DNA of 64,000 nt from Chrysogorgia sp. JL179-B06 (GCA_035772405.1 JAYKKM010000080.1:5077501-5141500), one strand, 5' to 3'; shown: positions 26,529-36,262, counted from the first letter of the stretch. Translations and numbers: made by a program. The notes: generated by a model from the sequence alone, not told the origin.

Positions 26529-26935
26529 AACAATTAGACAACGAGCCCGCGTTTTCTATTTAACAATTAGACAACGAGTCCGCGTTGTCTATGAGCGAAT
26601 AGTCAACGAAGGCGAAGCCTGAGTTGACTATTCGCTCATAGACAACGAGGACGAGTTGTCTAATTGTTTTAGTAGAAACAAATTAGTGGACTATTACAAA
26701 TCATGCATTCTCCAAAAAATTATCCAAAAAGTCATCTGAAACCTCCCCAAAACGAGAGTTTTCTGCCATTGTTTTGAGCGCGTTTCCCAAACGTTGTCTA
26801 TCACGAATAGACAACGGTTGAGTAGCCAATCAGAATGCAGCATTTGTAATAGACCATGGTCAGTTTCTACTAAGAGCAGATAGTCAACGAGGCGGAGCCG
26901 AGTTGACTATCGCTCATAGAGTTGTTTAATTCTGA
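26529..26935. mobile_element. Composite palindromic MITE cluster
   Basis: Contains a near-perfect palindrome (26562-26669) based on acaattagacaacgag, gttgtctatgagcgaatag and gtcaacgaaggcgaagcc. A second inverted pair follows (26671-26871: agtagaaac...attacaaat and atttgtaatagacca...gtttctact). The end (gcagatagtcaacgagg ... agttgtttaatt) repeats the first words. The same family occurs at 58919-59518. It lies 10 bp before the LINE start codon. Confidence 0.65.
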
Positions 26936-26944
26936 TCAGTAAAG

Positions 26945-29900
26945 ATGGCGTCAAGAGTAGACGCGTTTTCTGTGCTCTTGTTGATGATGACGATTTATTT
27001 CAGTTTTTGTGTATACAAGAAAGGTTTCATCAATCCTGATGGAATTAGTATTACATTTTGGAAAGAAGATATCGGAGAAACGAAGGAATCTTTTGTAATG
27101 TCGTCATTGTGGAGTCATAAACAAGAAAGAGGAAACTTCTCGTGTCGCTCTTCGAGAAAGTCGATGCTTATAATTTTATTAATGTTGTGTGGTGACATAG
27201 AATCGTGTCCTGGGCCATTTCAAGATCCATTTGAAGAGTTTATGAGCAGTCGGGGTCTTAAAGTGTTTCACCATAACATACGAGGACTATTCACAAATTT
27301 CGATTATCTTCAGGAGCTTTTTGATCGCAATAAAGGTATGGATATTATGACGCTATCAGAGACCCATATAGTTGACACTCAGTATGATGATAACGAGGAG
27401 TTGTTTGCTATTAATGGATATAAGTTTATTAAAAGAAATAGGAAGGAAGGACGGGGTGGTGGTGTGGCCGTTTATATAAAGGACAACATTAAATGGAAAA
27501 GAAGATTTGATCTAGAAAGGGATAGCATCGAAAGTATTTGGCTTGAAATTGTTATCCCAAAGTCAAAAAATATTCTCGTTGCTACATTCTATAGACCTCC
27601 CGGGAGTTCGACGTATTTACCAGCTGACTTTAAAGAAACCTTTAATGACATGCTTTTAAATGGTACAAAAGAGAACAAAGAAATTCTCGTCCTAGGAGAT
27701 TTTAATGTTGACTATTTGAAAGCAGCCGATAACAGAGAAGTTAAAAACATATTTCGCCTGTATGGTTTTAACCAGCTCGTTAAGAAGGCTACCCGCACCA
27801 CTAGCGAGTCATCTACATTAATCGATCTAATCGCCACTAACAACGCATCTTGTATATTAAAATGCAACGTCTTTCCAACAAGTATTGGTGATCATGACAT
27901 GGTTGGGTGCTTAAGGAAAATGAATCATTTAAAATATAAACCTAAAGTCATTACGTGTCGTAATTATTCATCATACAACCCAAAGAACATGAATAATGAT
28001 TTTGAAGCCGTAAATTGGGAACCCGTCTATAATGCAAGTGATGTCAACGTAGCCTTGAATTATTTTAATGATGTAGTGAAAACAATATTTGACCGCCATG
28101 CACCGTATATCGTGAAAAAAGTTAAAGGGAAACCTTGTCCTTGGATGCATCATGATCTAAGAAAAAGCATGATAGATCGAGACCGGGTATTAAAGAAAGC
28201 TCGCAAAACAAAAAATGTTGACGATTGGGATCTCTATAAACGTTTACGGAATACGTGTAACAACATGCTTAAAACAGCCAAGAGTTCTTTTCAACGAAAT
28301 CTATTAGAACAAAACACGACAAATCCCAGAAAGTTCTGGAAAATAATAAAGGAAGTACTTCCGTTTAAGAGTAAAGGTGCATCAAACAATACAAGCGTAA
28401 CTGATGAAAATCAAAAGAAACAATCTAATATTTTTAGTTCGTATTTCGCTACTGCCGTACGATCATTGAAAGAAAAATCAATCTTATTAACGGATTTCGT
28501 GTGGAGATGTCCGGGAAATATAGCATCAAGAACAACAAATTATTTTAAGTTGCATTATATATCAAATGTGTTTGTTCGCAGCGAGTTAAAGCGATTAAAA
28601 CGACATAAATCTCATGGAGTAGACGAACTACCACCTGGTATGTTGAAGGATTGTTGTGAGCACATTCACCAGCCGCTATGCCACATATTGAACTTGTCAG
28701 TAGAAACGAATAAGGTACCATCAATGTGGAAAATTGCAAAAGTGGTTCCGATACATAAAAAGGGGCCATACAATGATCCTGAAAATTATCGACCGATTTC
28801 AGTGTTGCCTGTCTTATCAAAGGTCCTGGAGAAAGCCATACACCAACAATTATCAAAGTTCTTGGAGGAAAACAATTTACTAAACCAATATCAGTTTGGG
28901 TATCGATCGAACAGATCAACTAATTTGGCAGCCACAATATTTGTTGACGATATTCGAAGAGAAGTTGATCGTGGTAATCTGGTAGGAGCTCTTTTTATTG
29001 ATCTTAGTAAGGCTTTTGACACTTTAAGTCATAGTACTTTACTAAGTAAACTTCGGGCATATGGCATCGATAATAACGAACTTCTATTATTTACTGACTA
29101 TCTGTTTGGACGACAACAAGTTGTCCAAATTGGAAAAAGTACTTCAAACATCCAACCAGTATTTAGTGGGGTACCACAAGGTTCCATTTTGGGACCGTTA
29201 TTTTTTATCATATTTTTTAACGATTTTGTCGATCACCTCCTAAAAACACGTGTGTTAATGTATGCTGACGACACTGCAATTTACTACGCTGGAAAAGATA
29301 TTGAGACTATCGAAGCTGCATTGACACAAGATTTGGAGTATGTAGCAAGATACCTTGATGACAACGAACTAGTGATCAACTTGAAGAAAGGGAAAACAGA
29401 AGTAATGTTGTTTGGAACAGCAAAAAGACTCTCGTTACATAATCGCGAATTGAATGTTAAGTACCGTGGTGTATTGATCAACAACACAGATACTTATACG
29501 TACCTTGGTCATGTGTTAGATAAAAGTCTTACGTTAGGAGAAAATTTCGATGCGGCCTACAAAAAGTGTTGCAATCGCTTAAAGCTTCTATCCAAGTTAC
29601 GACACCACGTTACCCCAGATGCTGCAATCAAGATTTATCAATCAATGATTTTGCCAGTCATGACGTACACAGGGTTATTGAAGTTACAGTTCTCGAAAAC
29701 TCAGTTGAATAAATTTCAATCGATTGAACGCCGAGCGAAAACTATAATTAATTATACAGATAGCAATCGAGTACCATCCATCATCCAGATCCTACACAAG
29801 CAGTCGTGTACCATAGTAAGAAAATGCCTGGACAATCGGATGTGCACCAACTTTGACCAGTACTTTGAAATTAACAACCACAGAGTAAATACGAGAAACA

Positions 29901-30067
29901 ATTCATGTATTTTAAAACTTCCAAAAGTAAAATTAGAATTCGCGAAACAGTCATTTTACTATTCGGGTGCGAAAATATATAACGATTTACCAATTGAAAT
30001 TAGACGAGAATATGATTACAACGAATTCCTCAAGCTTTTAAACGAACATTTTTGTAGTATTTTTTAA
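26945..30067 (+). CDS. Intact CR1/L2-type non-LTR retrotransposon endonuclease-reverse transcriptase
   Basis: One uninterrupted frame of 1040 codons, starting in a good context (aagATGG). The N-terminus is hydrophobic (VLLLMMTIYFSFCVY) and is followed at residues 84-91 by DIESCPGP, a near 2A-like motif. Apurinic endonuclease, residues about 95-330: HHNIRG, SETHI (about 138), GDFNVDY (251), IGDHD. Reverse transcriptase, about 595-870: NYRPISVLP, FGYRSNRST, GALFIDLSKAFDT, GVPQGSILGP (about 742), YADD (773). A C-terminal thumb with LPVMTYTGLLKL follows. It would nick DNA and copy its own RNA in the nucleus. No separate ORF1 is seen. The 3' end has (taaa)n near 30256-30280. It sits in an intron of the GPCR gene, same strand. 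Lack of stops suggests a recent, possibly active copy. Confidence 0.88.
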   Translation: MASRVDAFSVLLLMMTIYFSFCVYKKGFINPDGISITFWKEDIGETKESFVMSSLWSHKQERGNFSCRSSRKSMLIILLMLCGDIESCPGPFQDPFEEFMSSRGLKVFHHNIRGLFTNFDYLQELFDRNKGMDIMTLSETHIVDTQYDDNEELFAINGYKFIKRNRKEGRGGGVAVYIKDNIKWKRRFDLERDSIESIWLEIVIPKSKNILVATFYRPPGSSTYLPADFKETFNDMLLNGTKENKEILVLGDFNVDYLKAADNREVKNIFRLYGFNQLVKKATRTTSESSTLIDLIATNNASCILKCNVFPTSIGDHDMVGCLRKMNHLKYKPKVITCRNYSSYNPKNMNNDFEAVNWEPVYNASDVNVALNYFNDVVKTIFDRHAPYIVKKVKGKPCPWMHHDLRKSMIDRDRVLKKARKTKNVDDWDLYKRLRNTCNNMLKTAKSSFQRNLLEQNTTNPRKFWKIIKEVLPFKSKGASNNTSVTDENQKKQSNIFSSYFATAVRSLKEKSILLTDFVWRCPGNIASRTTNYFKLHYISNVFVRSELKRLKRHKSHGVDELPPGMLKDCCEHIHQPLCHILNLSVETNKVPSMWKIAKVVPIHKKGPYNDPENYRPISVLPVLSKVLEKAIHQQLSKFLEENNLLNQYQFGYRSNRSTNLAATIFVDDIRREVDRGNLVGALFIDLSKAFDTLSHSTLLSKLRAYGIDNNELLLFTDYLFGRQQVVQIGKSTSNIQPVFSGVPQGSILGPLFFIIFFNDFVDHLLKTRVLMYADDTAIYYAGKDIETIEAALTQDLEYVARYLDDNELVINLKKGKTEVMLFGTAKRLSLHNRELNVKYRGVLINNTDTYTYLGHVLDKSLTLGENFDAAYKKCCNRLKLLSKLRHHVTPDAAIKIYQSMILPVMTYTGLLKLQFSKTQLNKFQSIERRAKTIINYTDSNRVPSIIQILHKQSCTIVRKCLDNRMCTNFDQYFEINNHRVNTRNNSCILKLPKVKLEFAKQSFYYSGAKIYNDLPIEIRREYDYNEFLKLLNEHFCSIF

Positions 30068-30280
30068 TTATTAGTATTTGGCATTTTTACTATTTTTAGC
30101 TTTTTATTGTATTATAATATTCTTAATTCTATTTGCTACTTGTTTATGTAAACATTTATATATATTTATATATATATATATTGGGAGAGAGAGGACACAT
30201 ATTGATAACAGTGTTACAATACACTGAAATGTTTTTTATCCTCTGTAAATACTCGTAAATAAATAAATATAAATAAATAA
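30068..30280 (+). repeat. LINE 3' UTR and (taaa)n tail
   Basis: AT-rich 3' end closing with gtaaataaataaatataaat and more of the same, the microsatellite tail usual for CR1/L2-type elements. A short (ta)n lies at about 30165-30181. Confidence 0.6.
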
Positions 30281-30286
30281 ATTGTT

Positions 30287-30474
30287 TTAGTATAAATTTA
30301 CAACTTTATAACCCAAGAAATAACTTTTATTTCGCATTTTTCATGGAAAAAAAGTAAATATTCTTTCGAAATCAGGCGACTTTTTCCCCAGAGGTTTATA
30401 TCAGCGGATAGTAACTCCTGCGATAGCCAATGAAAATTGAGGATTTGTGATATAAACTTGTCAATTTATACTAA
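30287..30474. mobile_element. Short TIR element (MITE)
   Basis: Termini TTTAGTATAAATTTACAA and TTGTCAATTTATACTAAA are inverted with one mismatch. It directly follows the LINE tail. No coding capacity. Confidence 0.6.
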
Positions 30475-30544
30475 AGCCTGATATAAACACGGTAACTGAC
30501 CAATCACAGCGTGCGTAAGACACGACTTATTTTATAAATAGTTT

Positions 30545-30590
30545 TACTCTGATGAAGGGCTTTTTGCTGTAAACGTTACAGACCTCATAC
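30545..30590 (+). ncRNA. Decayed hammerhead-like motif
   Basis: ctgatgaagggc ... gctgtaaacgttacag matches the hammerhead words at 23137, but the second core block is TAAAC instead of GAAAC, so it should be inactive. Confidence 0.35.
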
Positions 30591-30723
30591 ACACTATTTT
30601 ACAACAATCTTTCTACAGTACACAACCTTTTTAGAGTTTTCGATTTGATAGACATAGTCGTTTAGTCATTTGTATAGACGATTACGGTAATACACATGAT
30701 TGTAACCTTCGATATCCATCTGA

Positions 30724-30796
30724 GTGTCGGTAGCTCAATTGTTAGAGCGTCTCACCGGCAATGAGAAGGTTGCGGGTTTGATCCCTGTCTGGGACT
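30724..30796 (+). tRNA. tRNA-Ala(GGC)-like gene or SINE head
   Basis: Acceptor GTGTCGG/CTGGGAC (six of seven pairs with wobbles), TAGCTCAATTGTTAGAGC D-arm, perfect anticodon stem TCTCA/TGAGA around CCGGCAA (anticodon GGC, but position 33 is C, not T), and T-arm GCGGGTTTGATCCCTGT. It folds better than the other tRNA-like cores and occurs only once here. The wrong base at 33 argues for a pseudogene or SINE. Confidence 0.5.
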
Positions 30797-30870
30797 CACA
30801 TTTTCGTATACAATGAAAGATGGGCAAGCCTCCAATATTAACTGATTGTGGTAGTTAACTGATTATACAG

Positions 30871-30951
30871 TCCGAATTGAAGACGACAGTGTAGACGACC
30901 AACCAGCGCCAGGTACATTCGAAGACATGGACAACGATATTAAAACAGCAG
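30871..30951 (+). CDS. Probable receptor C-terminal tail exon 2
   Basis: An 81-bp open segment between ttatacAG and CAG|GTGTTT. In phase 1 it reads VRIEDDSVDDQPAPGTFEDM and continues DNDIKTA. Very acidic, same phase at both ends as the 25225 exon, and the same QPAP wording. Fits a serial set of cytoplasmic-tail exons. Confidence 0.5.
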
Positions 30952-31425
30952 GTGTTTGATGCGTATATACACGATTACGTCTTTTAGGGTTTGCTGTCCT
31001 AAATTATGTGATTTCGCCCTGGGAAAATAGTATTCGAGTGCTTAAATGTTAAGTGCTTGAATGTATTTTTTCCTTGAACTCAATGACGTCAAAATTGAAA
31101 AGAAAAAAGAAAACTCTAAAAGTTAGAGAATGAAAATTTCATTTCTCGATTACAAGTTTAGATATATCATCAATTTATTAGCGTACATTTCTAAACATAA
31201 CATTTGGAGGTATTTGCTTTAAATATTATTTGTCAGTCTTTTAGTACATGAGCTTCCCTTTAAAATTAAAGAACACAAGCGCAAGACATTTCTGTAACAT
31301 ATCGCAATAATGTTCAGTTTTAATGCAACATTTGGCTGCAACGTGTAACAGGAAATTAAATTAAATGTTTTGCTCGAGATGTTAAAAAGTAATAATTTTA
31401 TCCAACAATGTTACGAAAGAAGATG

Positions 31426-31641
31426 CAAAGATATCTTGCTCGTCGGATATTGGTATTTATCACGATGATGCGCTGGATCAATGCGGTTTCTGAAGGGACA
31501 GTCACACCTGGATATTTATTACAGATATACAAGGCGGCGTTGCAGTTTTCCGTTTGGCAACCGAAATGGTCGTTGCCAACAATTCCTGGAAAAAAACTGG
31601 GATCGAATTTCTGTCGAAAGTCTATTTTATTTAATGTTATT
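31426..31641 (+). pseudogene. Coding-looking segment with one stop, unknown
   Basis: One + frame reads ISCSSDIGIYHDDALDQCGF, a stop, then DSHTWIFITDIQGGVAVFRL and ATEMVVANNSWKKTGIEFLS. The amino-acid make-up looks protein-like, unlike the other frames. I do not recognise the family. It could be a decayed exon or transposon remnant. Confidence 0.25.
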
Positions 31642-31717
31642 TATACACGGTAGGCTTATCAGCTATATTATAATAAAATATTTAAAAATTAAAAAAGCTG
31701 TTTTTCAAAGGGCCGTG

Positions 31718-31785
31718 TATCTAATTAACTAACTAACTAATTTACAAACTAATTAACTTCACCAACTAACTAACTAACTAACTAT
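31718..31785. repeat. (AACT)n-like microsatellite
   Basis: Runs of taactaactaac, broken by about 25 bp of related sequence. Confidence 0.8.
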
Positions 31786-31977
31786 ATTACTTACAATTCA
31801 ATAGGTTAAAATCATAAAAACCAACAATACAAATATAGAACTATTACTAAAAAACTAACTATATACAAGTTAAGATAATTTTAACGAAAATAAATTTAAT
31901 TTACTGAATTCCAGATCATGGCACCTCGATAACTAAAACTTTTTTTCATAACATTAGTATTCGGTTTGGGTAAGGAC

Positions 31978-32126
31978 ATATATGTTATTTACCGGCTGGG
32001 AGGTCCGTATAGAAAAATATTTGCCCGAGGTCTCAAAAATGGCCCGAGGCCGCAGGCCGAGGGACATTTTTGAGACCGAGGGCAAATATTTTTCTATACG
32101 GACCGACCAAAACGGTAAATAACATA
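31978..32126. mobile_element. Palindromic MITE
   Basis: Arms tatgttatttaccgg...gtccgtatagaaaaatattt and the complement ending cggtaaataacatat meet at cccgaggccgcaggccgagg. Almost the whole 149 bp is self-complementary. Confidence 0.75.
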
Positions 32127-32599
32127 TTTATTTTTTTGTTATAAATAATTGTAAGACAAGAAAATCTGCACTTCCGCTGCCCATATTTGGAAAGAGGCGA
32201 ACCATATATAGAAAATCACCTGACAAAGGACAAAACTCATTCAGGTCAACTTTTTAATAAACAAGATTGGAAATTCGACAGGTACAGTTGAACAGAGCAA
32301 ACCAGGACTAATATTCATCATTGATCATGCAAAAGCAAAATTGAAAACATTGTTTGTCTCGTATGATACATGTAATCGGAATCTTGCCTTGTCTTTGTCA
32401 ACTTCTCACTCGATGTGTCGCCAGAACTAAAGTTGAAGCGAAGTTGAAATTGAAAGTATATATCCTTCAAACTTGCCAATTTTTGCTCCGGAAAACAAGT
32501 CTGTAATTGCTGTGGTTGTTGATGTTAAGCAATTCGGGACGTTTGAAATCTTGCAGTGGTGGACAACTGAAGCTGCTTTGTATTAAAGCTGTAAAAGCA

Positions 32600-32910
32600 T
32601 CAAGCCTTTCCGACACTGCCGTCTTTCTCTATTATGGTCATGAAAAACCGACACAAAAGAACATTTCTCATGTTCGTTACTGTAGCACAGAAGCGGTTCC
32701 ACACATTCATCTCGTAGGTACACTTAACTGTATTTTCAGGCCGTTGTTCTTCAATAAAATTTTGAATTTCGTCCAAGTTATCTTGCACAATGTTGCCACT
32801 TCGCTGGGCTTTTTCTTTTTCGTATATAAAATCTTCAACTTTGGGAAAATAAAATTCGCTTTCGCTGTGATAGCTTTCATTGTCACTATATCCTTCTTAT
32901 TTTGTTTTTA
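32600..32910 (-). pseudogene. KIAA1958/Crypton-like (DUF3504 family) fragment
   Basis: On the - strand: SDNESYHSESEFYFPKVEDF, then LDEIQNFIEEQRPENTVKCT, YEMNVWNRFC and NVLLCRFFMTIIEKDGS. The order FxxEQRxxNTVxxTxxxxxxWxxFC...LxxLLCxFFMxxxKKDGS is how the N-terminal part of the KIAA1958-like, Crypton-derived tyrosine-recombinase relatives looks; this is from memory of the family. A stretch between FC and LLC is shortened and frames break after KDGS. It lies between two inverted-repeat segments (31978-32126 and about 33000-33085), so it may have been mobilised. Confidence 0.45.
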
Positions 32911-32999
32911 CTGGCAGTCTATTGTCTCAAAAGGTAGTAAAAAGCGACGAGTATACGAAATATTAAAAAAATATATTTTGTTTTTGTTTTTAAATCCAC

Positions 33000-33090
33000 A
33001 GCGGTCCGGTATCGGGGTCCGTATCGTAGGATACCGGACCGCTCGCTAGCCAATCAGAGAGCGCGAATCAGATGGATACCGGACCGCAAA
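33000..33090. repeat. Inverted-repeat end, cggtccggtatc
   Basis: gcggtccggtatc and gataccggaccgc face each other (33001-33051), and gataccggaccgc recurs directly at about 33074. This looks like a MITE end inserted at the edge of the LINE fragment that follows. Confidence 0.45.
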
Positions 33091-33474
33091 AAAATAAAGC
33101 TTCTTATTATTACTTCTCAAATCATAACAGTCCCGGTTTACCAACTCAAATAAATTACTTAAATTTGATTTTCCACTGATGCATTTATCAACTAGGGACA
33201 ATAATTGCTCATCCCTGCGACACTGCAATGTTTTCCATCCTAATTTGGACAAAGTAACAGTGGCTGATGAGTAATAGCTGTCACCAGTAATAATGCGAGC
33301 TGCTCTATTCTGTAACTTTTGTAATTTATCTTTTAATTCACCTGAGCAGTTGTCCCAAACAAGGGAACAGTAATCAAAGTGAGGTAGGACTAGAGCTTGA
33401 TATAATTTCTTTAGACTATCCTTACTGACTACATCTTTAGCTCTTCGTAGGATATCATTGACACTAACCCTCAT
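33091..33474 (-). pseudogene. Non-LTR retrotransposon C-terminal fragment
   Basis: Open - strand frame: DILRRAKDVVSKDSLKKLYQ, ALVLPHFDYCSLVWDNCSGE, KLQKLQNRAARIITG, LGWKTLQCRRDEQLLSLVDK. This is the region after the reverse transcriptase palm in CR1/L2/Jockey-type elements (LYxxLVxPHFDYCSxVW, LQxxQNRAARIITG). The catalytic part is missing. A different lineage from the LINE at 26945. Confidence 0.8.
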
Positions 33475-33480
33475 AAACGT

Positions 33481-33556
33481 TTTATACTAACCTTATCCAT
33501 AACCCTAACCTTAACTTTAATGCTAACCCTAACCCTAATTTTAATACTAACCCTAA
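33481..33556. repeat. Degenerate telomere-like repeat
   Basis: Imperfect ctaaccctaa words alternating with ttaatactaa and ttaatgctaa. Similar tracts occur at 40680-40785, 41545-41635, 44115-44190 and 49425-49450, so they travel with dispersed elements rather than marking a telomere. Confidence 0.6.
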
Positions 33557-33832
33557 AACAAAGAAAAAAGAACAGAAAATATTAAAGAAAAATAAACTCT
33601 CGATCCTTCGCACCACAACCCAACACAGCTATAAACACCTCACTACGAAGGGTATAAGGCTTTTTTACTCAGTTCCAGGTTAACACCGTCAGAGTTGGCA
33701 ACGACCGTTTACGAAATAGCGGCGGGGTTTCTTCGAGGGAGACGAAAGATTGGCATAGTTGATTTACAGTACATGTATAATAATTAGGAGTTAGTATATT
33801 AGCTGATTGTGATATAAATCTTTCTCGTAGAG

Positions 33833-33913
33833 CAAAAGCAAGAGGCAGGTGACGCTAAGCAAGCGCCGGAAGTTATTCCATTGGAGGACATAGGTGACAC
33901 TGGAGGAACAGGT
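33833..33913 (+). CDS. Probable receptor C-terminal tail exon 3
   Basis: An 81-bp open segment between tttctcgtAG and CAG|GTGATG. In phase 1 it reads EQKQEAGDAKQAPEVIPLED and continues IGDTGGT. Length, phase and acidic, Ala/Pro-containing composition match the exons at 25225 and 30871. Confidence 0.5.
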
Positions 33914-34124
33914 GATGATATAAATAACAATTTAAATTAACGCATTCTGATGGGTCAAAATGAGTGCAATTATGTTATCAAGTGTAACCTGCAGTGCAAC
34001 TAATATATTTTTCCAAAAGGAAACTTGCTAAAAGGCAGGGACACGTGGTAGGTATACGTAATTTTATTCTAAACAAATAATCATATGATTTTGATCATGC
34101 AATTAAAGGATATTGGCAACAAAA

Positions 34125-34310
34125 TTAAGTTTGTGTATTATGAAAGAACTCGTAAAATGATAGAGTAACACCTTTTACAATTTCCCGTATTTTACTTCGT
34201 TTTTGAAATATTTCAATTTGTTTGATCAGTGTAAATGAGATGGTCTCTGACGTCAGGTGCAGGATAGAGCATGTTTTTGATACACTATTATTACACTGCC
34301 TCGTTATCAA
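34125..34310. repeat. Dispersed repeat, inverted partner at 42190-42360
   Basis: The segment from acaaaattaagtttgtg through gagtaacaccttttacaatt to gagatggtctctgacgtcag is found in reverse complement at 42205-42345. Both copies are diverged, indicating an older element. Confidence 0.6.
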
Positions 34311-34333
34311 TAGCCTTCAATGTATTTCTACAG

Positions 34334-34365
34334 AACAAACCATTACTGCTTCCAAATGGTGTTGA
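34334..34365 (+). CDS. Alternative terminal exon candidate
   Basis: After acceptor tttctacAG, joining in phase 1 gives EQTITASKWC and a stop (TGA 34363-34365). It competes with the candidates at 34861 and 35169. Confidence 0.25.
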
Positions 34366-34860
34366 CTAAGCAGAGATCTCCGTCGATTCAAGATGAAGCG
34401 CAACTTTGAGAATGTTCTCTGGCAGGACTCAACTGTGCATGGGAGGTTGAGCGCAGTTCTTAGACATTAGGTGTGTGACATTATGGGTGTGTCTGGCCAG
34501 GCTCCAGGGGCCCATTGTGATGTCCACAAAAGGGGCAGTCCAAGCCTGGAAACAACGTGAGTGGAAACAACGTTAGTGGAAACTATATCGACACAGACTC
34601 GTTTATCTTACTTAAAGATGTTTTTTTACATTTAGAAATTTTACTCACATGGAATGTCGGTGTAAATATATCATATTGCACCATGTGTAACATGATCCCC
34701 GTTGCGCTTCAGCGGTGTTGCTATATTTAGTCTGGAGCAGGTCAGCTTTTAGCCGCATGTGGAATTTAAATAACCGCCATTTTCTTTGATATGGTAGATC
34801 AATTATCTAGTTGAAGTAAGTGTATACACATGTCAAATTGTTTTAAATCTCTTCTTATAG

Positions 34861-34895
34861 TTGTTCTGGATGCAGTGGAAGAATCAGAAATGTGA
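34861..34895 (+). CDS. Preferred terminal coding exon of the receptor
   Basis: The acceptor has a strong pyrimidine tract (tttaaatctcttcttatAG). In phase 1 it reads VVLDAVEESEM and stops at TGA (34893-34895). The short acidic end matches the preceding tail exons. If right, the gene spans at least 7854-34895. Confidence 0.4.
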
Positions 34896-35400
34896 ACTTC
34901 ATCATTTACTATTAATAGCATTTAACTTCACCAATATGATAGTTTGAGCATGATTTGATAAGGTTTCAAAAAATAATTTGTAGTTTTGTAGACTGTAGGC
35001 GTTTACTAGATTCAGAATCTGTTGTATACAAATGCTTTAGTTGGCATTGGGGAACGAACTCATTTATTTATTTGATTTTTGTCGTAATATATTCGATTAG
35101 TGCATGAAAAACCTACTTTGCGCTTTCTCCCTCTTGTGTGAATTTTTTAAACATTATCGGCAATGAAGAAGAAGATCAAGAAAGAGATGTCATGGATCAG
35201 CGATAAACAAGGGCAAGGGAAGGGAGGAGCAATTGGAGGGTTGTAGTATGATAAGTAAAATATCCTGATTAAAAATAATAAATTATATTTGTCCTGTTTT
35301 ACGTTATACTTGAAGGTGAATTGCAGTTCTGTGTTAATGATGGGGCGCTTTTCACTTGAATTATGCGTAATATTATCATTGACTACATGGGTGCCTTAAA

Positions 35401-35768
35401 TTAAGGTGGCTCGATAGTCTAAATCACGATAAATTGCATTTTTCCCCATAAAACGTTTTGTAATGCAGATCTGAGCTTTATTTTGGTTCATTGCATGCTC
35501 TACCGGTGGTCGACCTTGATTATTGAAACGTTTCACACTTGTAGCATTTGTATATCTACAGAAATGTTTTTGACAATTAAGCGTCATATTTTATGCGAAT
35601 TAGTTTCTGCATGGATTTATTGGAAACACGAAATATTTCTCCACTCAGGTAAACGTTGATGGTGTAAAACGTTTCAGTAAACAAGACCACTACCAGTGGT
35701 CTATATTACAAACATTTTTATGCGAAAAAATGCAATTTATCATGATTTAGACTATTGAGCCACCTTAA
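35401..35768. mobile_element. TTAA-flanked MITE
   Basis: Termini ttaaggtggctcgatagtct and agactattgagccaccttaa are inverted over about 45 bp, including cgataaattgcattttt. Both ends lie in TTAA, suggesting TTAA target use as in piggyBac or Kolobok-type elements. Confidence 0.65.
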
Positions 35769-35778
35769 CAACTTCATT

Positions 35779-36262
35779 CCCAGGGCATTTTTCCTCCACG
35801 GTTGAAGGTCGGCGAAAATGGCCCTGGGATCGGCTGGTCACATGACACCCAGAATTTCTGGGTGTTTAGATATGATAATTTTTGTGGTGTTCCATTGCCT
35901 TTGTCTACTTTGTTGACCTGAATCAATTATTCAGGTCAAATATTCAATGCTCTTGAGAGTTGTTCATGTCAGCAGTCGTGGGCATGAAATCAGCTAACAA
36001 GCTTAATAATCCACCATACATCCATGCATGGTTATCTCTTACAAAAGGTATGAAGAAGCATAATATAATATATCCAATTTAGCGAATGCTATCACTTCTA
36101 ATTTGCTGTAAAATTTGAAGACAGCATTCAGATTTAGATGAATAAATTATACTCGGCTGAAGTATAATTATATGACAAGCCAATCGCATTATAGAATGGA
36201 CCAGCCGAACCCAGGGCCATTTTCGCCGACCTTCCGCCGTGGAGGCAAATTAATGGCCTGGG
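35779..36262. mobile_element. MITE with 60-bp inverted ends
   Basis: The left end cccagggcatttttcctcca and ggtcggcgaaaatggccctg is matched by cagggccattttcgccgacc and ggcctggg at the right. Interior about 350 bp, AT-rich and non-coding. Confidence 0.65.

Noticed and set aside
26662..30292. 13-bp target duplication of the LINE (aattgttttagta)
   Set aside because: The same word is part of MITE ends in this window and the left copy would place a MITE inside the LINE; kept only as a possibility.
31408..31653. 81-codon frame starting MLRKKMQRYL
   Set aside because: A neighbouring frame of the same stretch looks more protein-like; this one appears to be a shadow.
32507..33049. 180-codon + strand frame
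   Set aside because: Runs opposite to the KIAA1958-like frame and through MITE sequence; composition not protein-like.
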